DNA of 6,289 bases from Desulfobacterales bacterium (GTDB lineage: Bacteria; Desulfobacterota; Desulfobacteria; Desulfobacterales; JAHEIW01), in assembly GCA_030145015.1 (NCBI GenBank), contig JAQYWI010000261.1, positions 1 through 6,289 on the forward strand. Direction: 5' to 3'. The translations under genes and the position numbers were made by a program. The notes beneath the pieces are model-generated. The model was not told the origin of the DNA. It did no database searches and worked only from the letters and a program-made list of their open reading frames with translations. Of this stretch, positions 1 to 5,060 are shown in pieces (position 1 is the stretch's first letter; each line of letters opens with the position of its first letter).

Positions 1-489
1 AAAATGGGATCCATACCGGAGGAAAAATATCGGGTGCTGTGGGACAACCTGCCGGTATGGTTTAAAATGAGTCGCTTAGGAAAGTTCTTTGAAGAAAAGA
101 AATGCACTCTTGTTGTAACCACCTATGCCAACAGCTGGGGCGGGTTGAGCGATTTTCAAGAGGATCAAAGCGGCGATATTTACCAGGCCATTGCGGCCTC
201 TTATCTAAACGTGTACATTAATCTTGGATTTGAGGAGCGCATTCAGTATCTTGCCCGGCTGATTGATGATTTTTCCCTGACCGGATTTATTATGCACTCC
301 AACCGCTCCTGCAAGCCTTACTCCGTGGGTATGTATCGCTTACAGGAAGAGGTATCAAAGCTGACCGGCAAGCCGGGGGTCGTTATCGAAGCCGACCAAA
401 ATGATCCCCGGGCCTATTCCGATGCCCAGGTAGAGACCCGCTTGGAGGCCTTTATTGAGTCCATGGATCCGATCAGCAACAACAAATGA
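1..489 (+). CDS. 2-hydroxyacyl-CoA dehydratase / benzoyl-CoA reductase (HgdB family) subunit, C-terminal part
   Basis: This is the 3' end of a gene whose start lies left of the window. The frame is open from base 1, and the ATG at 4 is very unlikely to be the real start because family members are roughly 380-440 residues and only about 160 are seen here. The visible part looks like the second half of an HgdB/BcrB/BcrC-type subunit. It has a DNLPVW segment, then a HSNRSCKPYSVG motif (about residues 98-109 counted from the ATG at 4) whose cysteine is a candidate iron-sulfur cluster ligand, then the typical C-terminal EADQNDPRAYSD and a R-x-E-A-F-I-E-S-M ending. Such subunits carry the active-site [4Fe-4S] cluster in ATP-driven (R)-2-hydroxyacyl-CoA dehydratases and class I benzoyl-CoA reductases. 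The NRSCKPYS motif suggests the larger (BcrB/BzdO-like) type, but this is from memory. Proximity to had and bamA favours benzoyl-CoA reductase; a dehydratase or an orphan homologue remains possible. Confidence 0.82.
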   Translation, partial: KMGSIPEEKYRVLWDNLPVWFKMSRLGKFFEEKKCTLVVTTYANSWGGLSDFQEDQSGDIYQAIAASYLNVYINLGFEERIQYLARLIDDFSLTGFIMHSNRSCKPYSVGMYRLQEEVSKLTGKPGVVIEADQNDPRAYSDAQVETRLEAFIESMDPISNNK

Positions 490-499
490 GCTAAAATTA

Positions 500-609
500 A
501 AAATGATCTAAAATGCCTAAAATTTTAGTGTCGCTGCGCTCCATCTTTTTTAAGATGATAGAATTCCTCAACTTTAGGCATTTTAGATCATTTTAGGCAT
601 TTTAGGCAC
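500..609. repeat. 22-bp perfect inverted repeat and 9-bp TTTAGGCAT-type array between convergent genes
   Basis: Bases 500-521 and 573-594 are perfect 22-bp inverted copies, separated by 51 bases. The right side is an array of 9-base units: TTTAGGCAT (573-581), TTTAGATCA (582-590), one extra T, TTTAGGCAT (592-600) and TTTAGGCAC (601-609). The left arm is the same motif read on the other strand, and its inner edge is the 12-bp palindrome CTAAAATTTTAG (517-528). Inside the loop is a small hairpin, CATCTT-TTTT-AAGATG (542-557). The element lies 10 bases past the stop of the plus-strand gene and about 77 bases past the meaB stop. It may end transcription from both sides, but the stem is A+T-rich, the loop is long and there is no clean G+C stem plus U-run, so that role is inference. 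The rest of the 490-686 gap shows no gene. Confidence 0.8.
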
Positions 610-686
610 TCCTAACTTTTGAGCACCTTTAGAACTTTTATCTTTGTCTTCCAAGATGATGTGCTAATTTTGAGATAGATATTGCC

Positions 687-1640
687 CTATAGATCTTTTA
701 CGAGAGTTTCGGCGGCAGTAAAGGGGTCGATTTCGCGATTATTTAAGGCATCCAGAAGTGTTTGATAGGTAGTCGATTTGCCGGTGCTGCTAAATATTTT
801 GTCAGCCGCCATTTCCATAACGAGGCGGCGCAATAACTGGAATGTCTGTTCAAAATTATGCTTGCCGAAATCATCGCTGTCCAGCAAATACTGGCGGTGG
901 CTCCAAAAAGCATCCACCAGCTCCGCAATACCTTCAGCGTTTTCAGCCACGGTCTTGAGAACCGGAGGGTGCCAGGCACCCTCCGGATTCGTTCCCATTT
1001 CCAGCATGCCCCGAAGTTGGGTGACGACATCATCAGCCCCGGGTCGGTCGGCCTTGTTGACAACAAACACATCACCGATTTCGAGTATGCCGGCTTTCAT
1101 GGCCTGGATATCATCGCCCATGCCCGGTATGCTGACCACGGCTTTGGTGTGAGCCAATTCGGCGATTTCGACTTCGGCCTGACCAACTCCCACGGTTTCG
1201 ATGATAATGACATCGTATCCCATGGCATCCAGTACCATGACGGTTTCACAGGTTGTCTTACTTAAACCGCCCAGATGCCCGCGCGTGGCCATAGAACGAA
1301 TGAAAACCCCTTGGTCTTCAGTATGCCGGCGCATCCTAAAACGGTCGCCTAAGAACGCTCCGCCTGACAGCGGACTGGAGGGATCGATCGCCACCACGCC
1401 GATCTTCAGGTTGCGCTGCCGCAATTCAGTTAAAATATGGGTTATCAATGTTGATTTACCGCAACCCGGGGCGCCGGTGATACCCAATACAAATGCGTTT
1501 CCAGTATGCGCATAAAGGGCTTTGAGTCCTTCGATACCCATGGGATCGCCCTCTTCCAGCATCCGGATCAGTTTTGCGCCCGCCAACTGGTCACCGTTCA
1601 GAACTTTTTCAATATTCACTTTCACAGCATGAATTACCAT
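687..1640 (-). CDS. meaB: MeaB/ArgK-type G protein, methylmalonyl-CoA mutase-associated GTPase
   Basis: The 317-residue product has the normal length and motif order of the MeaB family of P-loop GTPases. These protect and reactivate adenosylcobalamin-dependent acyl-CoA mutases and gate cofactor loading in the cytoplasm. Visible motifs are the P-loop GAPGCGKST (56-64), the MeaB-typical DPSSPLSGGAFLGDR (86-100), FIRSMATRGHLGG (113-125), the Walker B/switch segment IIIETVGVGQAEVE (145-158) and the guanine-specifying NKAD (195-198). A C-terminal region after about 255 corresponds to the dimerisation arm. No mutase or cobalamin-binding subunit is in the window, so the partner is elsewhere; propionyl-CoA/methylmalonyl-CoA metabolism is the default guess. 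The start is uncertain. The ATG at 1640 has no Shine-Dalgarno sequence because a heptamer array ends two bases upstream, and the in-frame GTG codons at 1625 and 1619 have none either. Confidence 0.93.
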   Translation of the reverse strand: MVIHAVKVNIEKVLNGDQLAGAKLIRMLEEGDPMGIEGLKALYAHTGNAFVLGITGAPGCGKSTLITHILTELRQRNLKIGVVAIDPSSPLSGGAFLGDRFRMRRHTEDQGVFIRSMATRGHLGGLSKTTCETVMVLDAMGYDVIIIETVGVGQAEVEIAELAHTKAVVSIPGMGDDIQAMKAGILEIGDVFVVNKADRPGADDVVTQLRGMLEMGTNPEGAWHPPVLKTVAENAEGIAELVDAFWSHRQYLLDSDDFGKHNFEQTFQLLRRLVMEMAADKIFSSTGKSTTYQTLLDALNNREIDPFTAAETLVKDL

Positions 1641-1642
1641 TT

Positions 1643-1774
1643 ACTGGTCACTGGCTTCTGGGCTCTGGCAGCTGATCATTGCTCACTAGTTCCTTGCTGC
1701 TTGTCTCTGGCTCGGCCAGCAGCAAGAGGCCAGTAGCCAGGGGCCTGACACCTGACACCCGAAACCTGAAACCC
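1643..1774. repeat. Degenerate 7-bp-phase tandem array (about 19 units)
   Basis: The whole meaB-aminotransferase gap can be read in one unbroken 7-base phase. It starts ACTGGTC, ACTGGCT, TCTGGGC, TCTGGCA (1643-1670). It passes through diverged units such as CCTTGCT and GCTTGTC, turns to the complementary form AGGCCAG, TAGCCAG (1727-1740), and ends ACACCTG, ACACCCG, AAACCTG, AAACCC (1748-1774). The early CTGG units and late CCAG units make an imperfect inverted repeat (1651-1665 against 1726-1740, 13 of 15 matching). Nested inside are 1693-1701/1718-1726 (9 of 9) and CTGGC-TCG-GCCAG (1707-1719). Its last 31 bases match 27 of 31 bases at 2912-2942. The period is not a multiple of three and no coding function is seen. 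It abuts the meaB start codon on the left and the aminotransferase stop on the right. Confidence 0.85.
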
Positions 1775-1786
1775 ACTTAATTTCAT

Positions 1787-2704
1787 TTATAATACCGGAT
1801 ACATCCAATCCTTAAAGCGCTCATTACTGCCGCCGGCAATGCCATCCAATAATTCCGCAATTTTACGGGTTAAAGGCCCGGGAGCGTGCTCCAGCTGGCG
1901 ATCATTGATCTTTATGACAGGCAAGACTTTGGAGGGGGTGCAAGATAAAAATATTTCTTCAGCTTGGAACAGCAGTTCCGGTTTTAGCTGCCCTTCAAAA
2001 CATTCGATCCCGGCCGTCTTTGCCGCTTCCAGAATTGACATGCGCGAGATACTTTTTAGAACCGTTCCGGTAGCAGCCGTCATTAATTGATTATCCTTGA
2101 CCAGAAACGCCGACTCGGTACCACCTTCGGCAATATATCCCTGGGTATCAAGCATAACGGCATATTCAAAGCCCTTCTTTTGAGCCTCCATCCGGGCAAC
2201 CATGCCATTCAAATAATTGGCGGCGGCTTTGGCCTCAATCGGAACCGTCAAGGGATCCAGTTTGCGCCAGCTGCTCAGGAATAGGGTTGTGCCCTCTTCA
2301 AATGGAATGATATGTTTTCCTAAATCCATTTCGGCATCAATTGCGAAAATAGACACGGTCAGCTGTTTCCGGGGAGGTAGAATTTCAACCGAAAACTCAG
2401 GATAGTAGCATATAATTTTCAGATAACCTTTTTGAAGACCATTGCGTTTGACGGTCTCGCCAACCGCTTCATAGAAATCTTCCTTTGATAGCGGAAGCTC
2501 CATATTCAGAAGTTCAGCGGATCTAAATAACCGATCGATATGCGCCTGAAGCCGAAAAATAGCCGGACCGGAACCGGTTGCGTGCAGGCTGATAACCTCA
2601 AAAATAGCCGACCCCCTTCCGAAGCTGTGACACATGATGTGAACGGTGGCGTTCTCCCAAGGGACATATTCTCCATCTAAGTAAACGATACGATCTTTAA
2701 TCAT
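1787..2704 (-). CDS. Fold-type IV PLP-dependent aminotransferase (branched-chain / D-amino acid aminotransferase-like)
   Basis: Class IV aminotransferases move an amino group between an amino acid and a 2-oxo acid using pyridoxal phosphate; the family includes IlvE, D-alanine aminotransferase and 4-amino-4-deoxychorismate lyase. I prefer the ATG at 2704 (305 residues) to the in-frame GTG at 2710: GAGAGG (2715-2710) sits five bases before the ATG but would overlap the GTG. Family features, numbered from this ATG, are the N-terminal YLDGEYVP, the H-x-x-R-L-x-x-S-A segment around Arg58, the PLP lysine in IEAKAAANYLN (about Lys159), the AEGGTES loop with Glu193, and a C-terminal EEIFLSCTPSKVLPV region. 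Most family members have Asn five residues after that Glu; here it is Ser. Substrate cannot be fixed from sequence: IlvE-like is the first guess, D-amino acid transaminase or lyase the alternatives. It is flanked on both sides by 7-bp-phase repeat arrays. Confidence 0.9.
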   Translation of the reverse strand: MIKDRIVYLDGEYVPWENATVHIMCHSFGRGSAIFEVISLHATGSGPAIFRLQAHIDRLFRSAELLNMELPLSKEDFYEAVGETVKRNGLQKGYLKIICYYPEFSVEILPPRKQLTVSIFAIDAEMDLGKHIIPFEEGTTLFLSSWRKLDPLTVPIEAKAAANYLNGMVARMEAQKKGFEYAVMLDTQGYIAEGGTESAFLVKDNQLMTAATGTVLKSISRMSILEAAKTAGIECFEGQLKPELLFQAEEIFLSCTPSKVLPVIKINDRQLEHAPGPLTRKIAELLDGIAGGSNERFKDWMYPVL

Positions 2705-2795
2705 TTTCACCTCTCGATTGTTTTTCTAACCAAAAGCGCTAAGGTTAAAAAGCGCAAAAAAAAGTTATTCCCCGATAAATTTAATGCACCAAGAC

Positions 2796-2825
2796 TCCAT
2801 AACACCTCACGCTAAACACTGTCAA
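2796..2825 (-). promoter_or_regulatory. Weak candidate promoter for the aminotransferase gene
   Basis: Read on the minus strand there is a perfect -35 hexamer TTGACA (2825-2820), followed after 18 bases by TATGGA (2801-2796), a poor -10 match. It lies at the edge of the heptamer array and would give a leader of about 85 bases before the ATG at 2704. The leader contains GCGCTTTT twice (copies beginning at 2755 and 2740) and a T8 run (2763-2756). The poor -10 keeps confidence low. Confidence 0.3.
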
Positions 2826-2834
2826 ATTATGGTA

Positions 2835-2942
2835 CCAGATAACAGAAAACAGAGGTCAGATGACAGAAGACAGAAAACAGTCTGCCCCTTGTCTTGTGTC
2901 ATCTGTATCTACCTGACACCTGAAACCCGACACCTGACACCT
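2835..2942. repeat. Second 7-bp-phase tandem array, with a 16-bp near-perfect inverted repeat
   Basis: The array runs in one 7-base phase. It begins CCAGATA, ACAGAAA, ACAGAGG, TCAGATG, ACAGAAG, ACAGAAA, ACAGTCT (2835-2883), then has complementary-type units GTCTTGT, GTCATCT (2891-2904), and finishes CCTGACA, CCTGAAA, CCCGACA, CCTGACA, CCT (2912-2942). The two blocks stay in register: 2835 to 2912 is exactly 11 units. Bases 2857-2872 and 2890-2905 are inverted copies matching at 15 of 16 positions with a 17-base loop. The final 31 bases share 27 positions with the end of the array at 1744-1774. It fills most of the gap between the acuA-like gene and the aminotransferase. A short plus-strand reading frame crosses it but is only translated repeat. 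Confidence 0.85.
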
Positions 2943-2987
2943 ATAATTAAACCATGTTTTGTAAATTCATTGCAGGGCGCAACCCTG

Positions 2988-3644
2988 TTATGAGTCGACC
3001 TGCCAATTCCACGGACTGAGACCAAACCTTAACCACTTGAAACGGTCTTTGAGCATTTGTGAAATATTTTTGCCGATGCGGCACATTAAAAAATTTTCCG
3101 GCTTTAAGCACACGTTTGGCTCGTTGGTCTCATACTCTTGAAAACCGTGGGGTTGAAAAAGATCGATGAGCGCTTCGCGGTATTGCCGGGCGGTCATGTC
3201 GGTGCCGGATAGGTCCCAGGTCCACGAATACCCTACCAGGTAAATAATTTTGTCTTCAATATGCGGATGCGCGAGCATCATTTTCATCATTCGAGGCGCA
3301 ATCCCGACAGAACGCCATTTCCGGCAAACCTCAATGGCTTTTATTTCCATCATGATCTTCGGCCCCAGATCAGCCCAGCGCTCACCCGGGTCGGGATATG
3401 CCAATACAGCGAAGCCGATGATGTTCTCAGGCTCGGCAACCGCCAGAACCACATTTGCATCCGAACACCCGGCTTTATCCTCCAGACTTTGCCGACGCGT
3501 ATATAGAGATTTATAATGCATATTATTCTGGAACTGACCATCAAAGGTATATTGTCGGATTTGTTCCGGACTACAAAAGGAATGAATGCGTATATCGCCT
3601 TTAGGGGTTGGAAATAATACTTCTTTTGAGAACCTCTCGGTCAT
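2988..3644 (-). CDS. acuA: AcuA-like GNAT protein acetyltransferase
   Basis: The 218-residue product is close in length to Bacillus AcuA (about 210) and resembles it, as I remember that sequence, over most of its length. Shared stretches are Y/HPDPxERW (83-90), an IELxAIEV-like strand (here MEIKAIEV, 99-106), the GNAT acetyl-CoA loop with the R/Q-x-x-G-x-A pattern RSVGIA (111-116), a W-x-WDL-x-x-T segment (141-148), and a C-terminal CLKPENFLMCRIGKNISQ region (179-196). AcuA acetylates the catalytic lysine of acetyl-CoA synthetase and switches it off, so this protein probably modifies an AMP-forming acyl-CoA ligase. The target here is unknown, and benzoyl-CoA ligase is a tempting candidate because the gene follows bamA. 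No good Shine-Dalgarno site precedes the ATG at 3644, but the frame is closed by a stop at 3680-3678 and has no other common start codon above it. It is separated from bamA by a terminator and has its own promoter. Confidence 0.85.
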   Translation of the reverse strand: MTERFSKEVLFPTPKGDIRIHSFCSPEQIRQYTFDGQFQNNMHYKSLYTRRQSLEDKAGCSDANVVLAVAEPENIIGFAVLAYPDPGERWADLGPKIMMEIKAIEVCRKWRSVGIAPRMMKMMLAHPHIEDKIIYLVGYSWTWDLSGTDMTARQYREALIDLFQPHGFQEYETNEPNVCLKPENFLMCRIGKNISQMLKDRFKWLRFGLSPWNWQVDS

Positions 3645-3699
3645 GTTCGCAGCGGTGATGCCTGAAGTCGTCCCTGTTTAATTGGGAAGGCCGGTTGAG

Positions 3700-3725
3700 T
3701 GGGATTTTACATAATATAAATCCCA
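3700..3725. promoter_or_regulatory. Inverted repeat (candidate operator) overlapping the acuA-like promoter
   Basis: TGGGATTT (3700-3707) and AAATCCCA (3718-3725) form a perfect 8-bp dyad around a 10-base A+T-rich centre (centre-to-centre 18 bases). On the minus strand it covers the spacer and the -10 hexamer of the candidate promoter, where a repressor dimer would block RNA polymerase. The position and symmetry are seen directly; binding by a regulator is inference. Confidence 0.55.
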
Positions 3726-3732
3726 TTATCAA
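3704..3732 (-). promoter_or_regulatory. Sigma-70-type promoter of the acuA-like gene
   Basis: On the minus strand TTGATA (3732-3727) is followed after exactly 17 bases by TAAAAT (3709-3704). Each hexamer is one mismatch from consensus and the spacing is optimal. Transcription would begin near 3697, giving a leader of about 53 bases to the ATG at 3644. It lies downstream of the bamA terminator, which supports independent transcription of the acetyltransferase. Confidence 0.65.
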
Positions 3733-3742
3733 GACACTTCTT

Positions 3743-3776
3743 CCTAAATTGAGAGTTCAACTTAGGTTCTTTTTTG
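3743..3776 (+). terminator. Hairpin followed by a T-run: weak plus-strand terminator or upstream dyad
   Basis: CCTAA (3743-3747) pairs with TTAGG (3762-3766), and TTGA (3749-3752) with TCAA (3757-3760), around the 4-base loop GAGT with one A/C mismatch. TTCTTTTTTG follows on the plus strand. This has the form of a modest intrinsic terminator for antisense transcription, but no plus-strand gene lies upstream. Because it also sits just above the -35 of the acuA-like promoter, it could instead be an activator site. Confidence 0.35.
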
Positions 3777-3792
3777 TAGACGTCATTGCGAT

Positions 3793-3837
3793 AAAAAAAA
3801 TGGCAGGCGCGCGCCTTCTAAAACGCATCGCCTGCCA
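3793..3837 (-). terminator. Intrinsic terminator of the had-bamA unit
   Basis: On the minus strand the arm TGGCAGGCG (3837-3829) is complementary to CGCCTGCCA (3809-3801), with a 19-base loop, followed directly by eight T residues (3800-3793). The start lies 27 bases past the bamA stop codon. A 9-bp G+C-rich stem plus U8 is a textbook rho-independent terminator and marks the end of the aromatic-pathway transcript. Confidence 0.92.
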
Positions 3838-3863
3838 CAAAATACAAGGTTGACATAAAAAAA

Positions 3864-5006
3864 CTACTTCTGTGGTTTTCCAAGAACCTCTTCGAACATT
3901 TCATCATCCCAGAGTCTTGAGTCAGCAATATTCTGGCGGAACTTGATGAAGTCAATGGTATCCTGGCCGGTGATTCTCTTGGTGTTAAAAGCCCCGAAGC
4001 CCAGGAATGCTTCACCGCCCATATTCGCGGCCAACCAGTGCCGGTGGCTGTTTTTGCAGATATCCCAGAAGTATTTCTTTTTCATGCGAATGCCGTCGAT
4101 GGATTTAATCAGGCATCCGGGAAAAAGATTGGCAAACGTCCAGACAACCTTATCGATTTGCTTGTCGAGCAATTCAAAGTCCGCATTGGACTGATGCTCC
4201 TTTACAAACGCCCGGGCCTCTTTGGCGGCATCACCGGATTTATACTCACCGTAAACGATCTCACCGTCTTCGACATACTTGTCGGTGACAATCATGGGGT
4301 TGCGTACCCAATTGCCGTCCACTTTGAGGACCGGTACAACTTTGCTGATTAAATTTTTGGTTTTCATCTTGTAGGCCGACCACATCTCGCAGGAGACACA
4401 GTTCCACATCGCATCTTCGTTGCTGAGCATCCAGGGTAGAAAATCTGATGAACCCCCATCGGGCGCGGAACCGTGTCGCGGACCCGCCTGACCGAATATG
4501 GCCAAATCGGAAGATAATGTAAGATCGCATGCCATCCCGATTTCCTGCCCGCCGGCCACGCGCATGCCGTTGACCCGGCAAATGACAGGCTTTTTGCAGG
4601 CCAGGATCGAATCCACCATGTGGTTGAACAGTTCCATATACTGACCGTACTCATCGCAGCGCTGGCTGTAGAATTCACTGTATTCTTTGGTGTTACCGCC
4701 GGTACAGAAAGAATAAGGGCCGGTGCCGGTAAATATGACCGCCACCACGCTTCGGTCCAGGGAGGAATTTTCAAATCCGGCAATTACGCCTTTGACCATC
4801 TCGGTGGTGTAAGAGTTGTACTGTTTGGGGTTGTTGAGCCGGATCCAGGCCACGTAAAGCCCTTCCTGCACGTTGCCTTTGGGGTCGGTCAGGGGTCGTT
4901 TTTCATAGACGACGCAGGGAGCGTCGGCGTCGGTTCCCCAGTGCGCATCGCTATGTAATAAATGGTTTTTGCTTTCGTTGTCGCGGGGCATCCAGTCTAA
5001 AGCCAT
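3864..5006 (-). CDS. bamA: 6-oxocyclohex-1-ene-1-carbonyl-CoA hydrolase (BamA/Oah)
   Basis: BamA is a crotonase-fold enzyme that adds water to 6-oxocyclohex-1-ene-1-carbonyl-CoA and hydrolyses the ring C-C bond, giving 3-hydroxypimelyl-CoA. This is the ring-opening step of anaerobic benzoyl-CoA degradation and the usual marker gene for the pathway. The 380-residue product is of normal length for the family. It shows LNNPKQYNSYTTEM (57-70), the CTGGNTKEY loop (101-109), the second oxyanion-hole segment GMRVAGGQEIG (147-157), and the family-typical HGSAPDGGSSDFLPW (178-192), which sets BamA apart from ordinary enoyl-CoA hydratases. The start at 5006 is firm: AAAGGAGGT (5022-5014) lies eight bases from the ATG when measured from GGAGG. 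It follows had by 54 bases and is probably co-transcribed with it, ending at the terminator 27 bases downstream. No disrupted motif is seen. Confidence 0.96.
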   Translation of the reverse strand: MALDWMPRDNESKNHLLHSDAHWGTDADAPCVVYEKRPLTDPKGNVQEGLYVAWIRLNNPKQYNSYTTEMVKGVIAGFENSSLDRSVVAVIFTGTGPYSFCTGGNTKEYSEFYSQRCDEYGQYMELFNHMVDSILACKKPVICRVNGMRVAGGQEIGMACDLTLSSDLAIFGQAGPRHGSAPDGGSSDFLPWMLSNEDAMWNCVSCEMWSAYKMKTKNLISKVVPVLKVDGNWVRNPMIVTDKYVEDGEIVYGEYKSGDAAKEARAFVKEHQSNADFELLDKQIDKVVWTFANLFPGCLIKSIDGIRMKKKYFWDICKNSHRHWLAANMGGEAFLGFGAFNTKRITGQDTIDFIKFRQNIADSRLWDDEMFEEVLGKPQK

Positions 5007-5060
5007 AATACTTACCTCCTTTAATATTGAAAAATTATTGTTATGATATTTTATCTTTGT

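Noticed and set aside
2705..2710. GTG start for the aminotransferase
   Set aside because: The only Shine-Dalgarno-like sequence, GAGAGG, overlaps this codon; it is well spaced for the ATG at 2704.
1643..2942. CRISPR array
   Set aside because: The units are 7 bases with no spacers of 25-40 bases and no exact repeat; no cas gene is present.
2973..2987. Terminator for the acuA-like gene
   Set aside because: CAGGG/CCCTG can pair around a 5-base loop just past the stop, but no T-run follows on the minus strand and the stem is only 5 bp.
2784..2993. Plus-strand 69-residue open frame
   Set aside because: It runs through the second heptamer array and its translation is mostly repeat; it has no ribosome binding site and no recognisable domain.
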